DNA from: Campylobacterota bacterium
GTDB lineage: Bacteria > Campylobacterota > Campylobacteria > Campylobacterales > Sulfurovaceae
Reading direction: 5' to 3'
NCBI GenBank assembly: GCA_003646505.1
Contig: QMKT01000023.1
Location: 1 to 15,061 of the forward strand
DNA length: 15,061 bases
The position numbers and the translations under genes are program-made. Within the stretch, counting starts at the first letter, position 1. Each line of letters begins with the position of its first letter. Below are positions 1 to 6,240 of this stretch, piece by piece. Below the pieces are notes generated by a model that ran no database searches, had not been told where the DNA came from, and saw nothing but the letters and a program-made list of their open reading frames with translations.

Positions 1-1787
1 AAGTTTTTCTGGAAAAAGAGAGAAGTAAAGAGTATGTAGCAGAACTCGAAAAAGAGTACGATACCTTTGAAACTCTGTTTGAAAAATCACCAGACGGTGT
101 GTTGATTATGGAAAATAATAAGTTTGTTCAATGTAATCAGAAGGTCGTTGAGATGTTACAGCTTAATACAAAAGATGAAGTACTGAATATGCATCCATTG
201 AAGTTCTGTCACAAGTTTCACGGAGATGGGCGAGGATCATATGAAAAATTGACGGATATAATAAAAGTAGCGATAAAAAAAGGTTTTCATAATTTTGAAT
301 GGATATGTACCAGAGCAAATAATGAAGATTTTTGGGTAGATGTTACTTTAACCCCAATCAATTTACATAATCATGATGTTATGCATGTCATTTGGAGAGA
401 TATTTCGGATAAGAAAAGAGCAGAACAAAAACTACTCGAACAAAAAGATATTTTAGATCATCAGGCGCACCATGATGCTTTGACAGAACTACCCAACCGT
501 GTTCTTTTTAATGATCGTTTAGAGCAAGGTCTTAAAAAAGCCAAGAGACATAAAATGAATCTTGCACTTCTTTTTATTGACTTGGATCATTTTAAACAGA
601 TCAATGATTCTTTAGGGCATGCGACTGGTGATAAGTTTCTTCAAATGGTAACAAATCGTCTTCAAGAAAATATACGACAATCTGATACCCTTGCTCGTGT
701 AGGAGGGGATGAGTTTACTATTATAATGGAAGATATTAAAGATATTGATGATTCTTCTTTTTTGGCAAAAAAGATCCTTAAGATATTAGTTGAACCTTTT
801 GAAGTTGATGGTCGTAATCTTTATGTATCAGGAAGTATAGGTATCAGTCACTATCCTCAAGATGGAGATACTGTAGAGAATCTTTTAAAATATTCAGATA
901 CTGCAATGTACAAAGCAAAAGAAGAAGGGCGAAATAATTTTCAGTTTTATTCATCTGAGATGACAGAATTTGCATTTAAACGGGTTGCTATGCAAGCGAG
1001 TTTACGTGAGGCTATTAATAATGATGAATTTGTTGTGTATTTTCAAACACAAGTCGATGCATCTATAGGAAAGGTAGTAGGTATGGAAGCCCTTGTGCGA
1101 TGGCAACACCCTACCATGGGATTGTTATCACCTATAGAATTTTTGGAACTCGCAAGAGAGACAGGCATGATCTCTGAGATCGATAATATTGTAATGAATA
1201 TAGCAATGGAACAGGTTAGTTTATGGCATAAAGAAGGTTTAGAACCCGGTGTACTTGCATTGAACCTTACTATGCAACAGTTGGAATCTAAAAATTTTAT
1301 TGAAGTTCTTGAGAATACTATGCAGAGTACTGATTTTAAACCGGAATGGCTGGAACTTGAAATCACAGAAGGACAGGTCATGAAAAAACCTGAAGAGGCA
1401 ATTGTTAAACTCAATCAGATAAGTGAACTTGGCATTAGGATCGCAATAGATGATTTTGGAACGGGATATTCTTCTCTGTCATACCTCAAGCGTTTTCCTA
1501 TTACTAAGCTCAAGATAGATCAATCATTTATAAGAGATATCCCAAATAATGATGAAGATATTGCCATTGTCAAAGCAATTATTGCTCTAGCCAAGAGTCT
1601 TAATCTTGTTGTTTTAGCTGAAGGTGTTGAGACAAAGGTTCAAAAAGAGTTTTTATTGGCTAATGACTGTAAAAATATTCAAGGATATTATTATGCTATG
1701 CCGATGTCTTCAGTTGATACTGAGAAGTATATGGAAGAGACTAAAGTAGAGCCTCCGGATACTACTGGGTATATGTTTTCTATCTAA
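1..1787 (+). CDS. PAS-GGDEF-EAL cyclic-di-GMP signalling protein (5' end outside the window)
   Basis: A cytoplasmic enzyme that can make and/or break cyclic-di-GMP. Frame 3 is open from the first bases to the TAA at 1785-1787, giving 594 visible residues. The ATG at 108 and the GTG at 99 are internal, because an acidic/basic helix and the start of a PAS domain (ETLFEKSPDG, about residues 24-33) precede them. Order: short coiled coil, PAS to about residue 140, GGDEF, then EAL. The GGDEF motif (residues 234-238) is intact, with an RxxD inhibitory site (RQSD, 225-228) exactly five residues before it. The EAL motif is at 362-364, and the later catalytic set is present: LELEITE, IDDFGTGYSS, KLKID, AEGVE and QGYYYAMP. 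Both active sites therefore look competent; the usual outcome in such fusions is net phosphodiesterase activity, but that is not decided by sequence. The missing N-terminus probably holds more sensor domains. It converges on znuB with a 53-nt gap. Confidence 0.95.
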   Translation, partial: VFLEKERSKEYVAELEKEYDTFETLFEKSPDGVLIMENNKFVQCNQKVVEMLQLNTKDEVLNMHPLKFCHKFHGDGRGSYEKLTDIIKVAIKKGFHNFEWICTRANNEDFWVDVTLTPINLHNHDVMHVIWRDISDKKRAEQKLLEQKDILDHQAHHDALTELPNRVLFNDRLEQGLKKAKRHKMNLALLFIDLDHFKQINDSLGHATGDKFLQMVTNRLQENIRQSDTLARVGGDEFTIIMEDIKDIDDSSFLAKKILKILVEPFEVDGRNLYVSGSIGISHYPQDGDTVENLLKYSDTAMYKAKEEGRNNFQFYSSEMTEFAFKRVAMQASLREAINNDEFVVYFQTQVDASIGKVVGMEALVRWQHPTMGLLSPIEFLELARETGMISEIDNIVMNIAMEQVSLWHKEGLEPGVLALNLTMQQLESKNFIEVLENTMQSTDFKPEWLELEITEGQVMKKPEEAIVKLNQISELGIRIAIDDFGTGYSSLSYLKRFPITKLKIDQSFIRDIPNNDEDIAIVKAIIALAKSLNLVVLAEGVETKVQKEFLLANDCKNIQGYYYAMPMSSVDTEKYMEETKVEPPDTTGYMFSI

Positions 1788-1840
1788 GGGTTTTTATAAC
1801 ATTGTAATGGATAGGTTAATTACTAGTAAAAATGTTCTTT

Positions 1841-2647
1841 TTATAGTGTATTTTTTTTCTCTAGTAGTAAAAATATTCCTAAAGAAAGTGCCGAAACAAT
1901 AATAATAGAGGCGCCTGAAGTAAGGTTATACGTATATGACATCCATAGTCCTACAAGTGTAAAGAGCGTGGCAATAAACCCAGAAAGAAACATCATAGAG
2001 AAAAGAGAGTTTGAAAGTTTCTCTGCAATATAGACTGGTATAGTAAGCATGGCAATGACTAAAATGAGTCCTACCACTTTGATGGCAATGACTACAGTCA
2101 GTGCAGATAGTATGAGTATAAGAGTGTAAAAGAATTTTACATTTACACCACGTAAGTTGGCATACTCAGAATCATAAGAGACTGCCAAAATATCTCTGTA
2201 CCAAAATGTTACGACTAAAAGTATGAGAGAAAGCAGGGCACCCATAAAGTATAGATCTTCGCTGCTTACTGCAAGTATGGAGCCAAAAAGGTAGCTCATG
2301 AGATCTACGTTATAGCCAGGTGTTAAGTCTACAAAGATCACTCCTATGGCCATACCTACTGCCCAGATCAGTCCTATGAAGGTATCCATGCGGTGACGTT
2401 TTTTAAGTGTGAGTACTGCTATGAGTATGGCTGCTGCAACTGCAAATATAGATGCACCCAAAAATATAGGTAAACCTAAATAGACCGCTAAACCGATACC
2501 ACCATAAGAAGTATGTGCAATACCTCCTGCTAAAAAAACCATACGGTTTACCACGATGAGCGACCCAATGATACCTGCTGCAAAAGAGACAAGGAAACCT
2601 GCAAGTAAGGCATTTTGCATAAATTCAAACTGTAATGCCTCTATCAT
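1841..2647 (-). CDS. znuB: Zinc-type ABC transporter membrane permease (ZnuB family)
   Basis: Inner-membrane permease of a metal-cation importer of the ABC-3 family (zinc, possibly manganese or iron). The 268-residue protein is almost wholly hydrophobic with about seven to nine membrane spans and contains the family's conserved stretches AGIIGSLIVVNRMVFLAGG and the GGIAHTSYGGIGLA segment near the N-terminus, plus KVVGLILVIAMLTIPVY in the later half. I place the start at the ATG ending at 2647: it forms a 4-nt ATGA overlap with the znuC stop and has GGAG nine bases upstream, typical of translational coupling. An in-frame ATG at 2662 would add five residues (MESKT) and has no comparable support. 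It is the last gene of znuA-znuC-znuB and works with both upstream products. Confidence 0.93.
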   Translation of the reverse strand: MIEALQFEFMQNALLAGFLVSFAAGIIGSLIVVNRMVFLAGGIAHTSYGGIGLAVYLGLPIFLGASIFAVAAAILIAVLTLKKRHRMDTFIGLIWAVGMAIGVIFVDLTPGYNVDLMSYLFGSILAVSSEDLYFMGALLSLILLVVTFWYRDILAVSYDSEYANLRGVNVKFFYTLILILSALTVVIAIKVVGLILVIAMLTIPVYIAEKLSNSLFSMMFLSGFIATLFTLVGLWMSYTYNLTSGASIIIVSALSLGIFLLLEKKNTL

Positions 2648-3429
2648 AGTTTTAGACTCCATTTTGGTTTCTCATCTTCACAAGTGCTGCAATTATCACT
2701 TCCTAGCATCTGTAAAAGTTCTATCTCACAGAAGTGTTCATCACTTCCATGTTTGTGGAAAGTAGAACGTTTGTCTGAGATGTCATGGTAAGATAGATTC
2801 TTATTAACGTGAGCAGCTTTGTTGGCATATTCCAAAATAACAGAAATATCATGGCTTACGACTATGATAGTGATGGTTTTATTAAGCACTTTAAGCAGGT
2901 CATATATCTCTCTTTGACCTTTAATATCTATGCTGGAGGTGGGTTCATCAAGTATGAGCACTTGGGGATGGGCACATAAGGCACGGGCGATCATTATACG
3001 TTGTCTTTGTCCGCCTGAAAGTGAGCCTATTTTTGTCTGTGCAAAGTTTGCCATACTAACTTGTTCTAATGCTCCCATGGCACATTGAATTTCATGTTTT
3101 CCATAACCAAAAAGAGGGCGTTTGCCTTCCACATGTCCCATCATAACCACTTCAATGACTTTTATAGGAAAATCGGTATTGATATTGGTATTTTGTGGGA
3201 CATAACCTATTTGAGTAAAGCTTTGTGAAGGTTTTTTACCTAGTATAGAAATACTACCGATCTTAAGAGGGTTAATGCCCAGGATGAGTTTGAGCAGGGT
3301 AGATTTACCACCGCCATTTGGTCCTATGATAGCCAGAAAGTCTTTCTCTTCAACGCTGAGGCTTATATCTTCCAAGATCATTTGCTTATCATAAGCAAAT
3401 GAAAGATCTTTGATCTTAATGACAGACAT
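2644..3429 (-). CDS. znuC: Zinc-type ABC transporter ATP-binding protein (ZnuC family)
   Basis: Cytoplasmic ATPase that powers the znuB permease. The 261-residue protein has every ABC motif: Walker A GPNGGGKST (36-44), Q-loop Gln79 in GYVPQN, signature LSGGQ (137-141), Walker B LILDEP with Asp161-Glu162, and switch His193 in VSHD. The chosen start (ATG ending at 3429) lies one base after the znuA stop codon and has GGGAAA upstream; the in-frame ATG at 3459 would sit inside znuA and add ten residues with no domain meaning. The C-terminus beyond about residue 205 is a tail rich in possible metal ligands (His225, His227, His232, Cys234, Cys247, Cys250), not needed for ATPase function. Zinc is the likeliest substrate given the His-rich loop of the partner binding protein, but manganese or iron cannot be excluded. 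Confidence 0.95.
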   Translation of the reverse strand: MSVIKIKDLSFAYDKQMILEDISLSVEEKDFLAIIGPNGGGKSTLLKLILGINPLKIGSISILGKKPSQSFTQIGYVPQNTNINTDFPIKVIEVVMMGHVEGKRPLFGYGKHEIQCAMGALEQVSMANFAQTKIGSLSGGQRQRIMIARALCAHPQVLILDEPTSSIDIKGQREIYDLLKVLNKTITIIVVSHDISVILEYANKAAHVNKNLSYHDISDKRSTFHKHGSDEHFCEIELLQMLGSDNCSTCEDEKPKWSLKL

Positions 3430-3430
3430 A

Positions 3431-4285
3431 TTAATTGTTTCCCGCAATAGTGTTTGCAATCTTAAGAAGGGTTTGAGACCAGTTAGATGAGAGAGGGCTT
3501 ACTTTAACTACAGGTATCTGTAACTCTTTGGCGATTATTTTTGCTACGGTATCTGGAAACTCCGGTTGTGTGAATATGGCATTGACCTTCTCTTCTTTTG
3601 CTTCTTTAAGTAAATGTATAAGCTCTTTAGGTTTAGGCGCTTTACCTTCTATTTCTACAGGGACCTGTTCTAGATTATAATCTTTGGCGAAGTAACCCCA
3701 AGAAGGGTGAAAGACCATAAATCTACGAGATACTGGGAGTGTAGAAAGTATTTGTGAGATCTGTTTATCAGTTTTGGCAATAGAAGCTAAAAATATCTCG
3801 AGGTTTCTTTTATAGTAAGCACTATTTTTTAGATCGTTTTTTACTAAAGCCTCATAAATGTTCTGTGCAATGATCTTTACATTGGTAGGCGCAGTCCAGA
3901 TGTGTGGGTCATCACCTTCATGATCTTGTGTATCATGATGTGCTATATCAGCATGGGATTTTTGTATTTGTATTTTTATAATGTTATCTGCAAGATCAAT
4001 GACTTGCATGTTAGAGTTTAAGTTTTTAAATTTAGGCAGCCAAACATTCTCAAACTCTACATCTATTGCAAAATAGAGGTCTGCTTTAGCTATTTCTATC
4101 ATCTGTGAAGGCTTTGGTTCATAGGTATGCGGTGAGTTACCAGGCTTTACCATAAGTGCTATATCTACCTTGTCACCACCAATAGCTTTTACAAAAGTAT
4201 GTTGAGGCAAAATACTGACCACAACATTGATATTAGAAAATATGTATGTTGTTGATAGTATAGATATTAAAAGTATTTTTTTCAT
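3431..4285 (-). CDS. znuA: Periplasmic zinc-binding protein of ABC importer (ZnuA family)
   Basis: Periplasmic cluster A-I substrate-binding protein that captures the metal and passes it to ZnuB. The 284-residue protein begins with a short signal peptide (MKKILLISIL..., cut probably near residue 18). Three metal-ligand histidines are recognisable: His53 in SPHTYEP, His128 in DPHIW and His193 in FHPSWGYF. A short His/Asp-rich loop (residues 111-128, with His111, 116, 117, 122) precedes His128, typical of zinc- rather than manganese-specific members. The Asp that often gives a fourth ligand in a DPL context reads Ser263-Pro-Leu here, so coordination may rest on the three histidines. The ATG ending at 4285 is chosen because it starts the signal peptide; an open frame extends to 4327 but adds 14 residues that spoil it. 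No good ribosome-binding site is visible. First gene of the operon. Confidence 0.93.
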   Translation of the reverse strand: MKKILLISILSTTYIFSNINVVVSILPQHTFVKAIGGDKVDIALMVKPGNSPHTYEPKPSQMIEIAKADLYFAIDVEFENVWLPKFKNLNSNMQVIDLADNIIKIQIQKSHADIAHHDTQDHEGDDPHIWTAPTNVKIIAQNIYEALVKNDLKNSAYYKRNLEIFLASIAKTDKQISQILSTLPVSRRFMVFHPSWGYFAKDYNLEQVPVEIEGKAPKPKELIHLLKEAKEEKVNAIFTQPEFPDTVAKIIAKELQIPVVKVSPLSSNWSQTLLKIANTIAGNN

Positions 4286-4291
4286 AAATGG

Positions 4292-4320
4292 ATTATAGCG
4301 AAATAGTGATGAGTTGATAA
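4292..4320 (-). promoter_or_regulatory. Candidate sigma-70 promoter of znuACB
   Basis: Read on the minus strand there is a perfect TATAAT (4297 to 4292) with a 17-bp spacer to TTATCA (4320 to 4315), a four-of-six match to the -35 consensus. The -10 box ends only six bases before the znuA ATG, so transcription would start at or next to the A of that ATG, giving a leaderless or nearly leaderless message. This fits the absence of a ribosome-binding site. I see no clear Zur-type palindrome nearby. Confidence 0.45.
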
Positions 4321-4408
4321 TAATCAAAGAAAATTGAAGCTAAAGTTGAAGCATATTTAAATTGAACTTGAGGAAAGAGTGTAATCTCTCCTCTTTAAAA
4401 ACCTGAAA

Positions 4409-5107
4409 TTAGTCTATAAAAACTTCTTTGGCATTCTTTGGTGCGGCGAATGTAAAGTCACTTGGCGAAATTGTTTTAGCATTTTTCCAATAGATAGTTG
4501 TTGATCTATAGGCATTGTTTTTGCTTGTTTTATCTACTATTCTATAGTGTTTAACCAGAGGTGTTTCCCCTGTTGTTACCCAAACATGCACATCTTTTGT
4601 TTTATCAGAAAATGCTATGTAGTGACACTCTACACCGTTGAGGTCAACGATACCAAAATTTTTACTATTATCAAATTTAATACGCTCTCCCATATTGGTA
4701 TAAATCAGCTGTGCCAATGGTGATTTGATCTCAAATGTATCAAAGATCGCATCTAGTGTGTCCTCAATACTTTTGGGTGTATCAATATGTAAATAAAAGT
4801 TTTTGTCATGGTCGTAGATAGTGTATAGACCATTATTCAGGTAATTAGTTCTATTTCTAATATCCCCTATAATATCAACACGTAATTGGTTAGGACGATT
4901 AATCTTTACTGAAACGTTATGTGTATTTTCCCCTTCATCTGAATGATTGACAATGGTTGCATTAAAGGCATAGCTTTGATGGTTATCAAGAGCATCATAT
5001 ACTTTTTTAGCGATATCTTTTGGGCTCATTGTATCTGCTGAGAGTGTTGAAGTACTAAGGAGTAACCCTAGACCTGTAGCAAGTAGAAATTTTTGTGGTG
5101 ATCTCAT
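4409..5107 (-). CDS. DUF2092 periplasmic protein (LolA-like fold)
   Basis: Secreted protein of unknown function, 232 residues. Residues 1-24 form a signal peptide ending in TLSA before Asp25, without a lipobox Cys. The mature part matches the DUF2092 pattern: helix 'PKDIAKKVYDALDNHQSY', a beta-rich middle with 'VKINRPNQLRVDI' followed by 'LYTIYDHDKNFY', then 'VDLNGVECHYIAF...VHVWVTTGETPLVKHYRIVD' and the C-terminal 'PSDFTFAAPKNAKEVFI'. This resembles the LolA/LolB and RseB half-barrel that binds lipids or hydrophobic peptides. That function is inference; no DUF2092 reaction is known to me. The start has AGGA eight bases upstream. It lies 59 nt downstream of the Arg/Asn-repeat protein on the same strand, so the pair is probably co-transcribed and may act together in the envelope. 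An imperfect stem at 4370-4393 lies past its stop. Confidence 0.88.
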   Translation of the reverse strand: MRSPQKFLLATGLGLLLSTSTLSADTMSPKDIAKKVYDALDNHQSYAFNATIVNHSDEGENTHNVSVKINRPNQLRVDIIGDIRNRTNYLNNGLYTIYDHDKNFYLHIDTPKSIEDTLDAIFDTFEIKSPLAQLIYTNMGERIKFDNSKNFGIVDLNGVECHYIAFSDKTKDVHVWVTTGETPLVKHYRIVDKTSKNNAYRSTTIYWKNAKTISPSDFTFAAPKNAKEVFID

Positions 5108-5166
5108 AATAAAGTTCCTTTTTTTTATAATTTGTGTTTTAAAATGTTACTAAATTGTCAGTAAGA

Positions 5167-5538
5167 TTAGTTCGATGAGCTTGATGAGGCGATAGCGCCA
5201 CCAACGATCATACCTGCCACAAGAGCCGCGCCATTATTATTGTTGTAACTTCCTCCACCATAATAACGACCACCACCATGATTTACATTTACATTACGAT
5301 TTACATTACGGTTTCGATTAACATTGCGATTTTTGTTTCTACTTCTACTTCGATTTCCAGTTTTTGCTCTTGCTCTTTTTCTTGCCTCTGCTGTATTGAA
5401 AATAGAGACACTTAGCGTATATACTTCTTCTCCAGATACAGTTGGAGTGGCATTAGTTATACTAATTGACGGAGACAATACCCCTACTGCTAGAGCAACA
5501 ACTGCAAATTTCGTGATAAATAGGTTTTTCTTTTTCAT
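5167..5538 (-). CDS. Small secreted Arg/Asn-repeat, glycine-zipper protein, function unknown
   Basis: I do not recognise a named family. The 123-residue protein has a signal peptide (residues 1 to about 30, MKKKNLF then a long hydrophobic core ending near TNA), a linker, a very basic run (ARKRARAK, residues 52-59), an Asn-Arg-Asn-Val degenerate repeat (62-86), a Gly/Tyr patch (GGGRYYGGG, 88-96), an Asn run, and a hydrophobic glycine-zipper segment (Gly103, Gly109, Gly113, Gly114) ending in SSSSSN. The start at 5538 is preceded by AAGG at good spacing; the frame stays open to 5568 but those ten residues would precede the signal peptide's lysines. The mature protein is strongly cationic and could bind nucleic acid, LPS or another polyanion and insert its tail in a membrane; this is inference. 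It precedes the DUF2092 gene by 59 nt. Confidence 0.8.
   Translation of the reverse strand: MKKKNLFITKFAVVALAVGVLSPSISITNATPTVSGEEVYTLSVSIFNTAEARKRARAKTGNRSRSRNKNRNVNRNRNVNRNVNVNHGGGRYYGGGSYNNNNGAALVAGMIVGGAIASSSSSN
5281..5355 (-). repeat. Degenerate in-frame repeat coding Asn-Arg-Asn-Val units
   Basis: About 75 bases within the small secreted protein repeat a motif of roughly six to twelve bases (AAT/AAC-CGT/CGA-AAT-GTA), encoding NRNKNRNVNRNRNVNRNVNVN. Codons vary between units (CGA, CGT, CGC; AAT, AAC), so the amino-acid pattern rather than the DNA is what is kept. It could nonetheless vary in copy number by slippage. Confidence 0.7.
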
Positions 5539-5692
5539 CTTTTGCCTTTTATATAAATTTATATTCAACTCAATAATAGCGTATAATTTATCATTTGTAT
5601 ATAGTAAAAACTAAAAAACTAAAATTTAGATGTGATACAAAGTGTGATGATATAACATCAATTATTCTCTAACTAATTTTATATTAATAAGT

Positions 5693-5698
5693 TATAAT
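5693..5698 (+). promoter_or_regulatory. Candidate -10 box for the 5740-6231 gene
   Basis: A perfect TATAAT lies 41 bases before the ATG at 5740, which would give a leader of about 35 bases carrying the AAAGG ribosome-binding site at 5729-5733. There is no recognisable -35 hexamer, only T-rich sequence, as is usual for housekeeping promoters in Campylobacterota. The whole 5539-5739 interval between the two divergent genes is very AT-rich and contains no gene; the promoter of the minus-strand secreted-protein pair must also lie here but I cannot pick one box over another. Confidence 0.4.
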
Positions 5699-5739
5699 TA
5701 TTCAACAGATTTATTATTGTTTTATTGAAAAGGTTTGCC

Positions 5740-6231
5740 ATGGTTATGTATGAAAGAAGAGATAAAAATGAATTGTCATTTCATGAAGATGAAATTATAT
5801 TAGCTAAAATGATAATGGATGAGGCAAGAACAACACTTGAATTTCTTTATTATCTGATGAATCACAAAGGCGAATTGACTTTTACTATCATTCTAATATC
5901 GGCAGATGATATGAGAAACATGAAAAGTTTACTTCAACAATGGAAGCGTGGAACAGATATCTTGCTTGAGATCGATAAAGAAAATAATATTTATATGCTT
6001 ATTTGTCAGTCTACAGATATTGTCGGGGGGAAAAAATTCGGAGAAATTCTTATGTCTAATATATTTATGTACAATAGTCTTAGCTATTGTGTAGAAACAG
6101 AAGTTAAGACAACGTTATATGCGGTTCAGGAAGTTATTTTTAAAATGGTAGAACAGTATATTGAGAAAAAACACTATAAAGAATCCAATAAAGTGTTTAT
6201 TACTACACCTGAAGAGATAGAATACAACTAA
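5740..6231 (+). CDS. Orphan cytoplasmic protein, candidate degenerate GGDEF domain with RxxD motif
   Basis: No family is recognised with confidence. The 163-residue protein has no signal peptide or membrane span. I place the start at ATG 5740, which has AAAGG six bases upstream; an in-frame TTG at 5725 overlaps that site. The middle reads like a GGDEF domain that has lost its active site: a strand 'FTIILISADD' (48-57), a helix, then Arg70-Gly-Thr-Asp73, five residues (ILLEI), and DKENN (79-83) where GGDEF would be, followed by 'IYMLICQSTDIVGGKKFGEIL', which mirrors the strand and helix after GGDEF in active enzymes. The RxxD-plus-five spacing is the same as in both real GGDEF proteins of this window. 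About 16 residues of the nucleotide-base pocket region are absent. If right, it would be a non-enzymatic cyclic-di-GMP receptor or a dimer partner. It converges on the LRR-kinase gene with a nine-base gap. Confidence 0.75.
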   Translation: MVMYERRDKNELSFHEDEIILAKMIMDEARTTLEFLYYLMNHKGELTFTIILISADDMRNMKSLLQQWKRGTDILLEIDKENNIYMLICQSTDIVGGKKFGEILMSNIFMYNSLSYCVETEVKTTLYAVQEVIFKMVEQYIEKKHYKESNKVFITTPEEIEYN

Positions 6232-6240
6232 AAATGAACA

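Noticed and set aside
1820..1829. Perfect 10-bp palindrome TTACTAGTAA between the PAS-GGDEF-EAL and znuB stop codons
   Set aside because: Too short and without a loop to form a terminator hairpin; it lies between two converging 3' ends where an operator is unlikely.
4370..4393. Imperfect stem (GAGGAAAGAG against CTCTCCTC) after the DUF2092 gene as a rho-independent terminator
   Set aside because: The stem has a two-base bulge and no run of U follows on the minus strand, so it is too weak to call.
5281..5355. Short AT-rich repeats as an iteron or operator array
   Set aside because: They fall wholly inside a coding region and the periodicity follows codons of an Asn/Arg repeat.
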